Assembly: GCA_900555985.1 (NCBI GenBank)
Contig: USNF01000004.1
Coordinates: 1-64,000, forward strand
Length of the DNA: 64,000 bases
Direction of reading: 5' to 3'
DNA from: an uncultured Gemella sp.
GTDB lineage: Bacteria; Bacillota; Bacilli; Staphylococcales; Gemellaceae
A program made the translations under genes and the position numbers. Shown in pieces: positions 19,139-28,794 of the stretch; position 1 is the stretch's first letter, and every line of letters begins with the position of its first letter. The notes beneath the pieces are model-generated. The model had not been told where the DNA came from. It was given only the letters and a program-made list of their open reading frames with translations, and did no database searches.

Positions 19139-20143
19139 CTAATTACTAGAGTAGTATTCTTTTTTCCAACTAAATCCTTTTATTAAGCCTACTAATGTTC
19201 CTACTCCATAATAAACATGGATTAAAAATAATATTATTGGCATTAGTAAAATTGTAATATTAAACTCATTATTTATTATTGTCATAATTGTAATAAGTAT
19301 TGTAAATAAAAAGTAAACACTACTTAATAAAATAATGAATAAAGATGTAATTGGTATCATACATAAACTAAATATTATAGCCAAAACAAATGCTAGTGGT
19401 ACAAAATGGAAAATAGAAAAAGCTTTAGGATAAATATGACTTACTTTCCCTATCCAATAACCATTAGAATATTTTTGTTTTAACATTCTCTTTAATGTTG
19501 GTCTTGTATATTGATATGATAATATATCATTACTATATCTAATTTTATAACCATTTTTTCTTATACGGTAATGTAGTTCATTATCTTCAACACGTCCTAC
19601 TTTTTCATCAAGTAATCCTATTTTATCAAAAATTGACTTTCTATACATACCTTGGAAAACTGAACTAACATATTTTTTAGTAGTTTTTTTTCTATAGTCA
19701 GCTATTCCACTACCAAACATATTTTCTTCAACTAATAGTAATGTTTTACTAAAGTTATCTGCATTTTCTATAATATTTGGTCTTGGGCCTCCACAAACAT
19801 CTTCACCTTCTTCTATAATTTTCACATTATTTTCTATAAAGTTCTCTGTTATATGTGAATGGCAATCAACTTTTAATATACATTCTCCTCTTGCAGCTTT
19901 TATTCCTACATTCATCCCTGCTGATAATATTACTTTTGGGTTTTTTAATAGTACTACATCATAAAAATCATGATTACTATTTTTAAAATCTTCTAGTATT
20001 TTCCAGCTATTATCTTTTGACATACCATCAATAAAAATTAATTCTATTTCATTATGATTATATGTTTGTTTTTTAAAGTCTTCTATTAATCTCGGTAAAA
20101 ACTTCTCTTCATTTAATAAGCCTACGACTACTGATACTAACAT
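19139..20143 (-). CDS. family 2 glycosyltransferase, membrane-associated
   Basis: A GT-A glycosyltransferase of 334 residues that would add a sugar to a lipid-linked or wall glycan. The N-terminus reads MLVSVVVGLLNEEKFLPRL; the metal site region is IEDG-like (LIFIDGMSKDNSW) and VDCHSHI follows. VGRVEDNELHYR gives the ED motif of acceptor-side catalysis. The last 100 residues form three to four membrane segments. AAGGAG precedes the ATG. It lies between two CW-repeat genes, 55 bases after the glucosaminidase gene. Donor and product are unknown. Confidence 0.82.
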   Translation of the reverse strand: MLVSVVVGLLNEEKFLPRLIEDFKKQTYNHNEIELIFIDGMSKDNSWKILEDFKNSNHDFYDVVLLKNPKVILSAGMNVGIKAARGECILKVDCHSHITENFIENNVKIIEEGEDVCGGPRPNIIENADNFSKTLLLVEENMFGSGIADYRKKTTKKYVSSVFQGMYRKSIFDKIGLLDEKVGRVEDNELHYRIRKNGYKIRYSNDILSYQYTRPTLKRMLKQKYSNGYWIGKVSHIYPKAFSIFHFVPLAFVLAIIFSLCMIPITSLFIILLSSVYFLFTILITIMTIINNEFNITILLMPIILFLIHVYYGVGTLVGLIKGFSWKKEYYSSN

Positions 20144-20158
20144 ACTTTCTCCTTCCTG

Positions 20159-20197
20159 AAATTAGGCTAGATTAACTTTGTAATCTAGCCTGAATTT
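20159..20197 (-). terminator. terminator of the glucosaminidase CW-repeat gene
   Basis: An 11-base-pair hairpin (arms AGGCTAGATTA and TAATCTAGCCT). It lies only about 15 bases before the glycosyltransferase start, so read-through could supply that gene. Confidence 0.65.
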
Positions 20198-20198
20198 A

Positions 20199-21989
20199 TT
20201 ATTTATCTTTTCTTCCTAATTTTTCATTAGCATCAAACATTATACTTGCAATAGACTCTCCCCAATGAGGTGCAGTTGCATAGTTAACATTCATACCACT
20301 TACTTTATTTCCTAAGTGAGCTCCTCTAGCTGGGTAACTTGAATTGCTTAGATATTTTTCATTAATCCAACGTGCAGCACCTAAAATTCCCGCATCTACG
20401 TTATCAAATTTAGTTGCTGAAGTATATGGGCTTGAATCATAAGCAGCAATTCCGAAGAAGTTATTTTTAGCCTTAGCTATATTACTTTTACCCCATGCAC
20501 TCTCTAAAGCACTGTGAGCTACTAAGTATAAAGCATTTACTCCATATTTTTGTTCTGCAGCTTTGAATGTTGCACCTTTACCTGCTAACATACTATTGCT
20601 TGCTCCCATTAATGTATAAAGTTTATTTATATCAGCAGCAGTATAGTTTGTTTTAGTTTTTAAATTACTAAATTGGAAAGGATGGTCTAATTTAAATGAA
20701 CCAAAGTTAATTCCATCTGCTGAGTAATATGATTTTCCTACTTGCATACTTGAATGGTGATGTGCAACTCTTACACTACTGTTTTTAGAATATCTGTGAT
20801 ATACATATTTCCCATCACTTACATAGTCAGGAATAAATGTTGTACTTGAGTTAACAGCTTGTACTTGAGAAGGATTAACATATCCTACTAATCCAGCTAC
20901 TTGAACTGGAATTCTTCCTGAAGCTGAAGCTCTGTTATCTTTGAATATTATAGTTCCTTGAGAAATATGTGATAAAATTTTACCATTACTATCATATACT
21001 GGGATATATAATCCTGTTACTTTGTAGTGTCCTGTATATTGGTTACTAGCAGCTTCGCCACCTTGAGCTTTACCACCTTTTTGGGCATCTTTTACCCACC
21101 AACCTTGTTTTCCTACATAGTATTTTCCACCGTCTACCCAACCGTTAGTTACCATTTTTCCATCTGATCCTAACCAGTAGCTTCCTACCCAAGCATTTTT
21201 AGTTAATGCTCCTTTACTATCGTAGTGGTACCATACATTACCTGTTTGTACCCAACCTGATTTTTTAGCTGTTGTAGTTGTTGATTTTGTTGTTTTTGCA
21301 GATTCTGACGTTTTCTTAGCGTCTTTTACCCACCAACCTTGGTTACCAACGAAATATTTTCCGCCATCAACCCAGCTGTTTGTTGCCATTTTTCCATCTG
21401 ATCCTAACCAGTAGCTTCCAATCCAAGCATTTTTCACTTGATTTCCTTTTGCATCATAGTAGTACCATGTATTCCCTACTTTTGACCAACCTGATTTATT
21501 AGCTGATGTAGCTGTTGATTTTGTTGTAGTTGTTGATTTTGCAGTTTGCGCTGTTTTCTTAGCGTCTTTTACCCACCAACCTTGACTTCCTACATAGTAT
21601 TTTCCACCATCTACCCAAGTATTTGATGCCATTTTTCCATCTGATCCTAGCCAGTAGCTTCCTACCCAAGCATTTTTTACTTGTTGTCCTTGAGCATTGT
21701 AGTAATACCATGTATTTCCTACTTGTGTCCAACCAACTTTTTTAGCTGCTGCTTTTGATGTAGTAGCTTGTTTTGTTGTAGTTGTACTTTGTTTAGTTGT
21801 TGTTTGTTTAGTTGTTGTTTGTTTATTTGTTGTATTTTGTTTAGCTGTTGTTGTAGTTACAGCTTGTTTTTTAGCTGTTTCTTTTACTTGTGCTGCTTGA
21901 GCATCATTATTATCCGATACTGCATTAACAGTAATTGGTGTTGCTAACACCGTTAAAACCATTAAACTTTTCTTTATATTTTTTTTCAT
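20199..21989 (-). CDS. secreted CW-repeat (choline-binding-type) protein with glucosaminidase domain (LytB-like)
   Basis: A 596-residue surface hydrolase. After the signal peptide comes a Thr/Lys/Gln-rich linker (TTKQ repeats, about residues 35-82), three CW repeat modules split by Thr/Lys-rich linkers (about 83-310), an SH3-like stretch (LYIPVYDSNGKILSHI and following) and a C-terminal glucosaminidase domain. The catalytic glutamate is in AHSALESAWGKS. Related pneumococcal LytB separates daughter cells by cutting the glycan chain. The start has GAGG ten bases upstream. Confidence 0.88.
   Translation of the reverse strand: MKKNIKKSLMVLTVLATPITVNAVSDNNDAQAAQVKETAKKQAVTTTTAKQNTTNKQTTTKQTTTKQSTTTTKQATTSKAAAKKVGWTQVGNTWYYYNAQGQQVKNAWVGSYWLGSDGKMASNTWVDGGKYYVGSQGWWVKDAKKTAQTAKSTTTTKSTATSANKSGWSKVGNTWYYYDAKGNQVKNAWIGSYWLGSDGKMATNSWVDGGKYFVGNQGWWVKDAKKTSESAKTTKSTTTTAKKSGWVQTGNVWYHYDSKGALTKNAWVGSYWLGSDGKMVTNGWVDGGKYYVGKQGWWVKDAQKGGKAQGGEAASNQYTGHYKVTGLYIPVYDSNGKILSHISQGTIIFKDNRASASGRIPVQVAGLVGYVNPSQVQAVNSSTTFIPDYVSDGKYVYHRYSKNSSVRVAHHHSSMQVGKSYYSADGINFGSFKLDHPFQFSNLKTKTNYTAADINKLYTLMGASNSMLAGKGATFKAAEQKYGVNALYLVAHSALESAWGKSNIAKAKNNFFGIAAYDSSPYTSATKFDNVDAGILGAARWINEKYLSNSSYPARGAHLGNKVSGMNVNYATAPHWGESIASIMFDANEKLGRKDK
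21775..21850 (-). repeat. short tandem repeat encoding the Thr-Lys-Gln linker
   Basis: A tract of near-identical 12-15 base units, TTTGTTTAGTTGTTG in plus-strand reading, encoding TTKQ-type units in the glucosaminidase protein. Such tracts can gain or lose copies, changing linker length. Confidence 0.6.
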
Positions 21990-22117
21990 TTCTAATCAAT
22001 CCTCATTCATCTTTATATTGCAATGACTATTATATCATAAATTTAATGCATTATTGATTACAATTAAGTTATTAATGTTACATGTTTATTACAGAAAATA
22101 CACGTATGTTACAGAAA

Positions 22118-22147
22118 AGAGAATACGAAACTTTACTCGTATTCTCT
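22118..22147 (-). terminator. terminator of the lic operon
   Basis: An 11-base-pair hairpin (arms AGAGAATACGA and TCGTATTCTCT) with an 8-base loop, overlapping the last codons of licC. Confidence 0.7.
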
Positions 22148-22822
22148 CAGTATTTTTTCTAATTTTTTATAGTCTTTTACACTATCAATTTCATAGATAC
22201 TATTTGCTTCTAGTTCTTCTACATAAACATCTAATTCAGTTATATTGTCTTTAACCATATTATCCCAATATAAATCCATAAACTTATTACTAGCGTATGC
22301 TAAATCTATAAATTTATTGATTTTTTCTGCAGTTTCTTTATCCCAGAAAGAGACTCCACTTAGTATTCTTCCAGCCTTACTATCTACAATAATATCTTTT
22401 ACTTTATAGTCATCTCCATAAATAAGGAACCACTCATTTTCGCAGTCTTCACGATAAACACTAAAATATGTCGAACGATTAATATCAGCTCTAAACATAT
22501 TTTTAAATAAATAATTATCCGCATCTATTACATAGCTATCTGCTAAATAATCTTTTACTAGGTATAATGAATAAAAATTGTTATATTCTGCATATTTTTC
22601 ATTAAATACTAGTTTTACACCATACTTTTCTTTTAAATAGTCAAACTGTTCATGTAGATATCCAACTACTACTATAATTTCATCTATTCCTTTTTCTTTT
22701 AAATATTCTATTTGATACTCAACTAAAGGTTTATCTTTTACTTTGATAAGTGCCTTTGGAGTATTATCAGTCATAGGTCTAAGTCTAGTACCTAAACCAG
22801 CTGCCAAAATAATTGCTCTCAA
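22133..22822 (-). CDS. licC: CTP:phosphocholine cytidylyltransferase LicC
   Basis: Activates phosphocholine to CDP-choline, the donor used by LicD transferases. The 229-residue protein opens with the nucleotidyltransferase signature AIILAAGLGTRLRPMTDNTP and KALIKV, with the YNNFYSLYLVKD and VIDADNYLF segments seen in LicC. It is the last gene of the tarI-tarJ-licA-licB-licC operon, 39 bases after licB. Confidence 0.92.
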   Translation of the reverse strand: MRAIILAAGLGTRLRPMTDNTPKALIKVKDKPLVEYQIEYLKEKGIDEIIVVVGYLHEQFDYLKEKYGVKLVFNEKYAEYNNFYSLYLVKDYLADSYVIDADNYLFKNMFRADINRSTYFSVYREDCENEWFLIYGDDYKVKDIIVDSKAGRILSGVSFWDKETAEKINKFIDLAYASNKFMDLYWDNMVKDNITELDVYVEELEANSIYEIDSVKDYKKLEKILREYE

Positions 22823-22861
22823 TACTGTATCCTCCTAATTTTTAATATGAGCTTTCAATAA

Positions 22862-23737
22862 TTAATCTTTTATTATTATATATACACCTAACATTATTAC
22901 TAAAGAAGTAATTATAACTAATGTACTTAAACCAATTCCTAAAAATATAGCAGAAAATACTACTGTCCACACTACGTAACTAACATTTAATCCCGTCGCT
23001 TTAGCTGGTTTTAATCTATTGATAGACATATAATACATTATATATGATACCATGTTACTCAATACAAATATAAATATTAATCCCCCTAATTTTACATCCG
23101 CTACTTCTGTAACACTAAATCCTTTAAATAGCACTATCACAAGATACGCTAAAAATGATGTAACTTGTCTTATAAGTAAAGTTTCTATTTCTGTTAAATT
23201 ATTACTCATTGCATAAGAACTAAGAACACTCTCACTTCCCCAAGCAATAGCACAAATTAATGCAAAAAGGAAACCAATATAAAATGAATTAACTTGTTCA
23301 CTAGTATAACTTTGAGCAGCAATACCTGCTATAATAAGTGCTATCCCCACTATTGTTTTCTTAGATACTTTATGTTTTAAGAAAACTATAGCAAGAATTA
23401 CAGACACCGCTGGATATACTGCAGTAATAGCAGAAGTTAAACCTCCTCCAATATATTTAACAGCATAAAGATTACATTGCATACCTATTGGCCCAGCAAG
23501 CAGTGCACCAATTATTACACTAATGTTTCTAATATTTGTAAAAATTTTAAAGTCTATCTTCTTATACTTTATAAGAAGTATTGCCGCTAAAATAAAAATA
23601 CTTATAAAGTCATGGACAAAGGCAACGACAAATGGAGAAACATTATACACTGAAAATATATACGCACTTATCGTTAAGCCTAACCCCCAAAATAGACCAG
23701 AAAACAAACCGAAAGAAATCCCTGATTTATTTTTCAT
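22862..23737 (-). CDS. licB: choline transporter LicB (DMT/EamA family)
   Basis: A 291-residue ten-segment membrane transporter of the drug/metabolite (EamA) superfamily with two duplicated halves. From its place between licA and licC it is the choline uptake protein. Its start overlaps the end of licA by 11 bases, so translation is probably coupled. The N-terminus reads SGISFGLFSGLFWGLGLTIS, as in pneumococcal LicB-type transporters. Confidence 0.9.
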   Translation of the reverse strand: MKNKSGISFGLFSGLFWGLGLTISAYIFSVYNVSPFVVAFVHDFISIFILAAILLIKYKKIDFKIFTNIRNISVIIGALLAGPIGMQCNLYAVKYIGGGLTSAITAVYPAVSVILAIVFLKHKVSKKTIVGIALIIAGIAAQSYTSEQVNSFYIGFLFALICAIAWGSESVLSSYAMSNNLTEIETLLIRQVTSFLAYLVIVLFKGFSVTEVADVKLGGLIFIFVLSNMVSYIMYYMSINRLKPAKATGLNVSYVVWTVVFSAIFLGIGLSTLVIITSLVIMLGVYIIIKD

Positions 23738-24596
23738 AACTTTCTATATACTCCTTAAGATTTTTTAAACAACGATTATATCTATCTTGCCCATAGCTAC
23801 CAAATTCAGCACCTTGTTCTTCTTTATAAATCGTCCATAGACTCCAAAGAAAATCTTGAAGAATTTTATAAATCATAATTTTAGCAACACTTACAGGAGT
23901 ATTCTCGCTATAATAATATTTAAAGAATTCTCCTTCTTCTGATTTTTTATAATTTGATTCAATAAATAGTGCCGCTAAATCCCACATAGGATCATTCATA
24001 GAAGAATATTCCCAGTCTATAAGATATACTCTTCCATTCTCATCTTCAATAAAGTTCTCTGGAACTAAATCAATATGACAAGATTTTCTATCTATTCCAA
24101 TTTCTTCTAGATGTGCTTTTAATCCAAATACTTTTTCTCTTATTTTATCGTAATAAGCATACTTTATCTCACCTTGAATTAAATCCTCATATTTTTTTAT
24201 TTCATCAAAGATTTTAAATTCACCTTCTAGTTCTTTACCAGAACCGTGAACTTTTTGAAGTATCCCTGCTACCTCTTTATTTTTTGTTTTTATATAGTGT
24301 GCATCAAAAGTTATCGCATTTTCTATATATTCATTTACTTTTATACCTTCTTCAATATCAAAAATATAATTTTCAACATCTAATTCTAAATCTCGAAGGT
24401 TTTCTAAATTATTTTTTTCCGCAATTCTATTGATAAGCTTATCTGTACCTTTACCAAAGAATTTTACTATAAACTTCCTATTTGTAGTTTCCACTAGGTA
24501 GTTATTATTAGTCATACCACCTAATCTTTCTACAGTAACTATTTCCTCTTCTTTAGAAAGTAGCTTTTCTATTTTTTGTTTTATTAGTTTTTTCAA
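23727..24596 (-). CDS. licA: choline kinase LicA
   Basis: Phosphorylates imported choline in the cytoplasm. The 289-residue protein has the APH/choline kinase fold: GGMTNNNYLVE nucleotide loop, catalytic loop CHIDLVPENFI (Brenner type, HxDxxxxN) and metal motif LIDWEYSS. It is 16 bases downstream of tarJ. Confidence 0.93.
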   Translation of the reverse strand: MKKLIKQKIEKLLSKEEEIVTVERLGGMTNNNYLVETTNRKFIVKFFGKGTDKLINRIAEKNNLENLRDLELDVENYIFDIEEGIKVNEYIENAITFDAHYIKTKNKEVAGILQKVHGSGKELEGEFKIFDEIKKYEDLIQGEIKYAYYDKIREKVFGLKAHLEEIGIDRKSCHIDLVPENFIEDENGRVYLIDWEYSSMNDPMWDLAALFIESNYKKSEEGEFFKYYYSENTPVSVAKIMIYKILQDFLWSLWTIYKEEQGAEFGSYGQDRYNRCLKNLKEYIESYEK

Positions 24597-24612
24597 TATA
24601 AAAACCTCTTTC

Positions 24613-25635
24613 CTAAATTTCCCACTTAAATACTGTTTTAAATGCTGTATTTAAATCAGTTGCAAAAACTCTATGAATATCATTAATATTTTTCACAGGA
24701 GTTTCTAAATAAATAATATTTTTAAATCTTCTTTCAAATTTTTTATTACTTAGCATTTCTACTGCTTTTTCAAAGTCAACTCTACCAGAACGAGATGAAC
24801 CTAATAGTGTTAAACCTTTTTCCAATACATCACGAGTATTAATATTAACATTATATTCACTAACACCCATAAGTACTAAACTACCTTGTGGTTTTATATA
24901 TTTAATAATATCATTGATAGCATAACCACTACCATCTCCACCACAACATTCTACACCATGGTCAAAGCTTAAATCAACTGGAATATCGTCAGTAATGTAA
25001 CGTTCTTTCGCAAAACTAAATAATTCTAATTTTTCCCAGTGACGGCCTATTACGATAATCTCACAGTTAGGCAAAGTATAGTTGATTATATTAGCCATAA
25101 CGTACGCTAAACTACCATCACCTATTATAGCAATTCTATCTTTTTTACTATGAGAATTTTTCATAAATCTATCCATAGCATGCATACCAACACTAATGAA
25201 CTCAGTAATAGCTGCAACACTATCTTCTACACCATCATATGCTACTACTCTATCTTTTGGTAAAGCTACAAATTCTCTCATAAAACCATCATATCCACTA
25301 GATAAGAAATGTGTTCCACTCATATAATTTTCATAGAATTCTTCATCACTTGCTCTTGGTGGTTGGTTAGGAATCATAACTACCTTTTGTCCTACTTTAT
25401 ACGTACCTGTAGGGTCAGATATCACAATCCCTACACATTCATGAATAAGGGCCATAGGTAGTTTTTTAGCTAAAATTTTTGGATCTCTTTTCCCTTGATA
25501 GTATCTTTGATCCGCATGACAAAGAGCCATATAATTAGGTCTAATAACTATTTTATCTTTATCATTTAAATTTTCTTCATTATATTTTACATTAATAAAT
25601 TTCGGTTTTATCAATTGATATATTTGATTAATCAT
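24613..25635 (-). CDS. tarJ: TarJ-like ribulose-5-phosphate reductase
   Basis: A medium-chain alcohol dehydrogenase family protein (340 residues) that with TarI makes CDP-ribitol for teichoic acid. The zinc-site segments are LCHADQRYYQG and LIHECVGIV, and the nucleotide-binding region is IAIIGDGSLAYVMANI. It is one base from tarI, as in Staphylococcus and pneumococcal loci. Confidence 0.92.
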   Translation of the reverse strand: MINQIYQLIKPKFINVKYNEENLNDKDKIVIRPNYMALCHADQRYYQGKRDPKILAKKLPMALIHECVGIVISDPTGTYKVGQKVVMIPNQPPRASDEEFYENYMSGTHFLSSGYDGFMREFVALPKDRVVAYDGVEDSVAAITEFISVGMHAMDRFMKNSHSKKDRIAIIGDGSLAYVMANIINYTLPNCEIIVIGRHWEKLELFSFAKERYITDDIPVDLSFDHGVECCGGDGSGYAINDIIKYIKPQGSLVLMGVSEYNVNINTRDVLEKGLTLLGSSRSGRVDFEKAVEMLSNKKFERRFKNIIYLETPVKNINDIHRVFATDLNTAFKTVFKWEI

Positions 25636-25636
25636 A

Positions 25637-26344
25637 TTATTCTTCCTCTAACATACTCTTAGCAATTTTAAGATCAGTTACAGTAGTCACTTTAAGATTT
25701 GAGTATTCTCCACGAGCTAGCGCTACTTTTTTCCCTTTAATAACAAATATTTTACATGCATCTGTTAATATTTTTTTCTCTTCTGCATCTAGTGATGTAT
25801 ATAAGTCTAAGAAGTCTTTACAACGGAAACTTTGTGGAGTTTGTCCTTGATAATAGTGTGCTCTATTTGGAATATTAGTAATATACTCCCCATTTGTACT
25901 TTCAACTATTGTATCTACCGCTTCTACTACTGTATCTACAGCATCACTTTCTTTAGCTAATCTAATATTATCTTTAATTATTCTAAGCGTAATAAATGGG
26001 CGAACAGAATCATGTGTAACTACGATATCTTCATCTGTTAGCTCTTTATATTCATTTATTCTTTTAATAATATTTTCAATTGTAGTATTTCTATCTACCC
26101 CACCTGGAGTAATGATTATTCTATCTTTAAAAGTAGGAATGTATTGTTCAACTAAATCTTCTGCATGTGAAACCCAATCTTCATGCACTCCAACTACTAT
26201 TCTTTCTATTTCAGGCTCTAATAGAAATTTCTCGATAGTGTGAATTATTATAGGTTTATTACCTAAATCTAGAAATTGTTTTGGCATGTTGCTAATTCCC
26301 ATTCTAGTCCCTGTTCCACCAGCTAATATTCCTGCGTAAATCAT
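25637..26344 (-). CDS. tarI: ribitol-5-phosphate cytidylyltransferase TarI
   Basis: Couples CTP to D-ribitol-5-phosphate. The 235-residue IspD-like enzyme has the signature AGGTGTRMGISNMPKQFLDL, VTHDSVRPF and QTPQSFR. It heads the operon and has a consensus promoter divergent from the flippase. Confidence 0.93.
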   Translation of the reverse strand: MIYAGILAGGTGTRMGISNMPKQFLDLGNKPIIIHTIEKFLLEPEIERIVVGVHEDWVSHAEDLVEQYIPTFKDRIIITPGGVDRNTTIENIIKRINEYKELTDEDIVVTHDSVRPFITLRIIKDNIRLAKESDAVDTVVEAVDTIVESTNGEYITNIPNRAHYYQGQTPQSFRCKDFLDLYTSLDAEEKKILTDACKIFVIKGKKVALARGEYSNLKVTTVTDLKIAKSMLEEE

Positions 26345-26397
26345 GTTTTTCTCCTTAATTATTTATTTTCTATTTTAGTTTATATTTCATCTATCCT

Positions 26398-26426
26398 ATT
26401 ATATCATATATTAAGATATTCAACAA
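26398..26426 (-). promoter_or_regulatory. promoter of the tarI-licC operon
   Basis: -35 TTGTTG (26421-26426), 17-base spacer and -10 TATAAT (26398-26403) with a TGn extension. The tarI start is about 55 bases on, with AAGGAG before it. Confidence 0.7.
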
Positions 26427-26450
26427 AAAACTTTACAATTTTTAGATATT

Positions 26451-26481
26451 TTGAGTCGTTATCTTGAAAATATGATATAAT
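26451..26481 (+). promoter_or_regulatory. promoter of the flippase gene
   Basis: TGATATAAT extended -10 (26476-26481) and a weak -35 TTGAGT (26451-26456) spaced by 19 bases. The ATG at 26480 lies inside this -10, so translation must begin later, at 26516. Confidence 0.6.
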
Positions 26482-26515
26482 GTTTAATAGAATTTTAGAA
26501 AGGATTTACTTTTAT

Positions 26516-27994
26516 ATGAAAAATATAAAGATTAATGCATTAGCTAGTATAATGGTTAATATTTTAAACATAGTATTCCCATTAATCACTAATCCTTATT
26601 TAACGCGAATACTAAGTAAATCGAACTATAGTTATTTCAACACCGCAAACACATGGGCAAGCTTTGTTATTCCTTTAGCTGCTTTCGGTATATATAATTA
26701 TGGAATACGTTCGATTAGTAAAGTAAAAAATGATAAAGATCAAATTAACTACGTATTCTCAAAACTATTTTACATATCAGTAATAACATCAGTATCTATA
26801 ACAGCATGTTATTTTGTATTCATTAGTGTCGGTACAAATATTGAAAACTTAAAAATTTTATATTACATCCTTGGGATTCAAGCATTATTCCAATTTTTAA
26901 ATATTGAGTGGATGAATGAAGCATATGAAAACTATACATTTATTCTATATAAAACTCTATTTATTAGAGTAGCAATGTTAGTTTCAATATTTGCTTTTGT
27001 AAAAACAGAAGATGATATTATTCCATACGCAATAATAATGACTGCAACTACAATATTTAACTATCTATTAAGTTTCCTTTGGATTAAAAGAGAAGTATCT
27101 TTTGTTAAAATTGAAATTAAAGAGTTAATAGCATCTACAAAAACATTAACTACTATGTTATTATTAGCGAATGCTAATATGCTATATACATTACTAGATA
27201 GAATGTTTATAACAAGAGGTCCTGATGAAAACTATATTTCATACTATACTATAGCTCTTAGTATTATAATGCTTATAGCTAATGTTCTTGGAGGAGCTTT
27301 AAACGTTTCTATACCTCGTTTAAGTTATTACCTAGGAAATAATGATTATAAGTCATACCAATATCTAATTAATACATCTAGTTCTATCTTTCTATTCCTA
27401 ATGCTCCCTATTAGTTTTGGATTAATGATTTTAGGGACTTACGCTACTGTAATATATTCATCAGAAAAATATTTAGAAGCTGGAATAGTAACTAGTATCT
27501 TTGCTCTACGTACTATTATTTGGGCTATTGAATTAATATTAGGTAAACAAATTATATTTATAAATGACTTTGAAAGTAAATTAACATCATTATACTTTAT
27601 CGGTGGTGGTGTAAATATAGTATTAAATACACTATTATACATTAATGGATTATTTAGAGCTGAATACTATATTGGAACAACTATTATAGCTGAGTCGGTT
27701 GTGGTAATATTAGAAATTATGTTTATTAAAAAACATAATTTAGTAAATCTAAATACAATCTTTTCAACTGTTGCTAGATATTCTCTAGTATCGCTTGGAT
27801 TTATTCCAATATATTATCTTTTCAAATATATATTTAATGTACATTCATACGCTATTAACCTTAATATGTTAATTATGGTATGTTTTGTTGTAGCTACATG
27901 TGGATTATACTATTTAATCATATTATTCATTTTGAAAGACAAGACTTTACATTATGCGGTAAATATTGTTAAAGGGAAATTGAAAAGAAATTAA
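26516..27994 (+). CDS. tacF: polysaccharide/teichoic acid flippase, TacF-like
   Basis: A 492-residue MATE/Wzx-like transporter with about 12-14 membrane segments (NIVFPLITNPYLTRILSKSN near the N-terminus is typical of Wzx proteins). By analogy with pneumococcal TacF, divergent from the lic genes, it would flip the choline-bearing teichoic acid repeat unit. The ATG at 26516 has AGAAAGGA about 9 bases upstream. The longer frame to 26480 overlaps the -10 region and is rejected. Confidence 0.82.
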   Translation: MKNIKINALASIMVNILNIVFPLITNPYLTRILSKSNYSYFNTANTWASFVIPLAAFGIYNYGIRSISKVKNDKDQINYVFSKLFYISVITSVSITACYFVFISVGTNIENLKILYYILGIQALFQFLNIEWMNEAYENYTFILYKTLFIRVAMLVSIFAFVKTEDDIIPYAIIMTATTIFNYLLSFLWIKREVSFVKIEIKELIASTKTLTTMLLLANANMLYTLLDRMFITRGPDENYISYYTIALSIIMLIANVLGGALNVSIPRLSYYLGNNDYKSYQYLINTSSSIFLFLMLPISFGLMILGTYATVIYSSEKYLEAGIVTSIFALRTIIWAIELILGKQIIFINDFESKLTSLYFIGGGVNIVLNTLLYINGLFRAEYYIGTTIIAESVVVILEIMFIKKHNLVNLNTIFSTVARYSLVSLGFIPIYYLFKYIFNVHSYAINLNMLIMVCFVVATCGLYYLIILFILKDKTLHYAVNIVKGKLKRN

Positions 27995-28008
27995 AGTAAA
28001 ATTTTAAA

Positions 28009-28050
28009 TAAAAAAATCATTATAATACGTTATGTACTATAATGATTTTT
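28009..28050. terminator. bidirectional terminator
   Basis: A hairpin with arms AATCATTATA and TATAATGATT flanked by A and T runs, between convergent tacF-like and licD genes. Confidence 0.8.
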
Positions 28051-28066
28051 TATTATATATTTTTAT

Positions 28067-28786
28067 TTACTTTTTAAGCACTACTTTGGCTAATTCTGGA
28101 TTACCTTTTTGATAAATTGGGTTTTCTTTCCAATTGTAATTAGAGTTTGGAGTTTCAAAATCTTCTCCATATAACGTACTTATATACTCTCTTGTGTTAG
28201 ATGGAACTTTTACATCAATATTTTTGAAATTACGGCTCTCTAACTTATCAAATGGTATTTCGTAGTGGTATACTTCGTATCTAGTTGGATTTCCTAAAGC
28301 ATTAAGCATATAGAAAATCGTATCAGAAGAAACTTTCTCATCTTTTCTATCATATACTATAAAGTCTACATTAAGACCTTTATAACTATATGATAGTTCT
28401 ACTAGCTTATCATTGAAATAAAATTCTTTAGTTCTAGAAAATCCATTATTTAAAAGATACTTTTCATCTTCTAAAAACTTATTATAATCCGGGATAATTA
28501 TTCCAAAATCCATATCTAAATCATGACTAATAAAGTCATTTTCTCTATAATACCCTAGTAGTGTTCCAAAATCTAACCAAATATCATATTCTTTTAATTT
28601 TGAATTGTAAATAGTACTTAATATTTCTTCAAAATTTTCTTTTAATAATTCACTTCTTTTTGAATCTAATTCAATATTAGCTTTATCATTTAATTTTTTT
28701 ATAATTGGTAAGTTCTTTACTATATCCTTCTTATCACCTAAGAAGCTAGCTAAACTTCTTTTTAACCACTGTAGCATCCTTGGCAC
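28067..28786 (-). CDS. LicD-family phosphotransferase-like protein
   Basis: A 239-residue fukutin/LicD-fold protein. YDIWLDFGTLLGYYREND and FISHDLDMDFG match the LicD active-site region. LicD enzymes move phosphocholine from CDP-choline to glycans. The GTG at 28786 and the ATG at 28777 are both possible starts; AAAGGGG favours the ATG. It is the last gene of the six-gene operon beginning at 33829. Confidence 0.78.
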   Translation of the reverse strand: MPRMLQWLKRSLASFLGDKKDIVKNLPIIKKLNDKANIELDSKRSELLKENFEEILSTIYNSKLKEYDIWLDFGTLLGYYRENDFISHDLDMDFGIIIPDYNKFLEDEKYLLNNGFSRTKEFYFNDKLVELSYSYKGLNVDFIVYDRKDEKVSSDTIFYMLNALGNPTRYEVYHYEIPFDKLESRNFKNIDVKVPSNTREYISTLYGEDFETPNSNYNWKENPIYQKGNPELAKVVLKK

Positions 28787-28794
28787 CCCTTTTA

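Noticed and set aside
13562..21989. CRISPR array suspected from regular repeats
   Set aside because: The repeats are coding CW modules of about 180 bases in frame, not short repeats with unique spacers.
26480..26515. Upstream ATG for the flippase
   Set aside because: It overlaps the -10 hexamer, so it cannot be in the transcript from that promoter.
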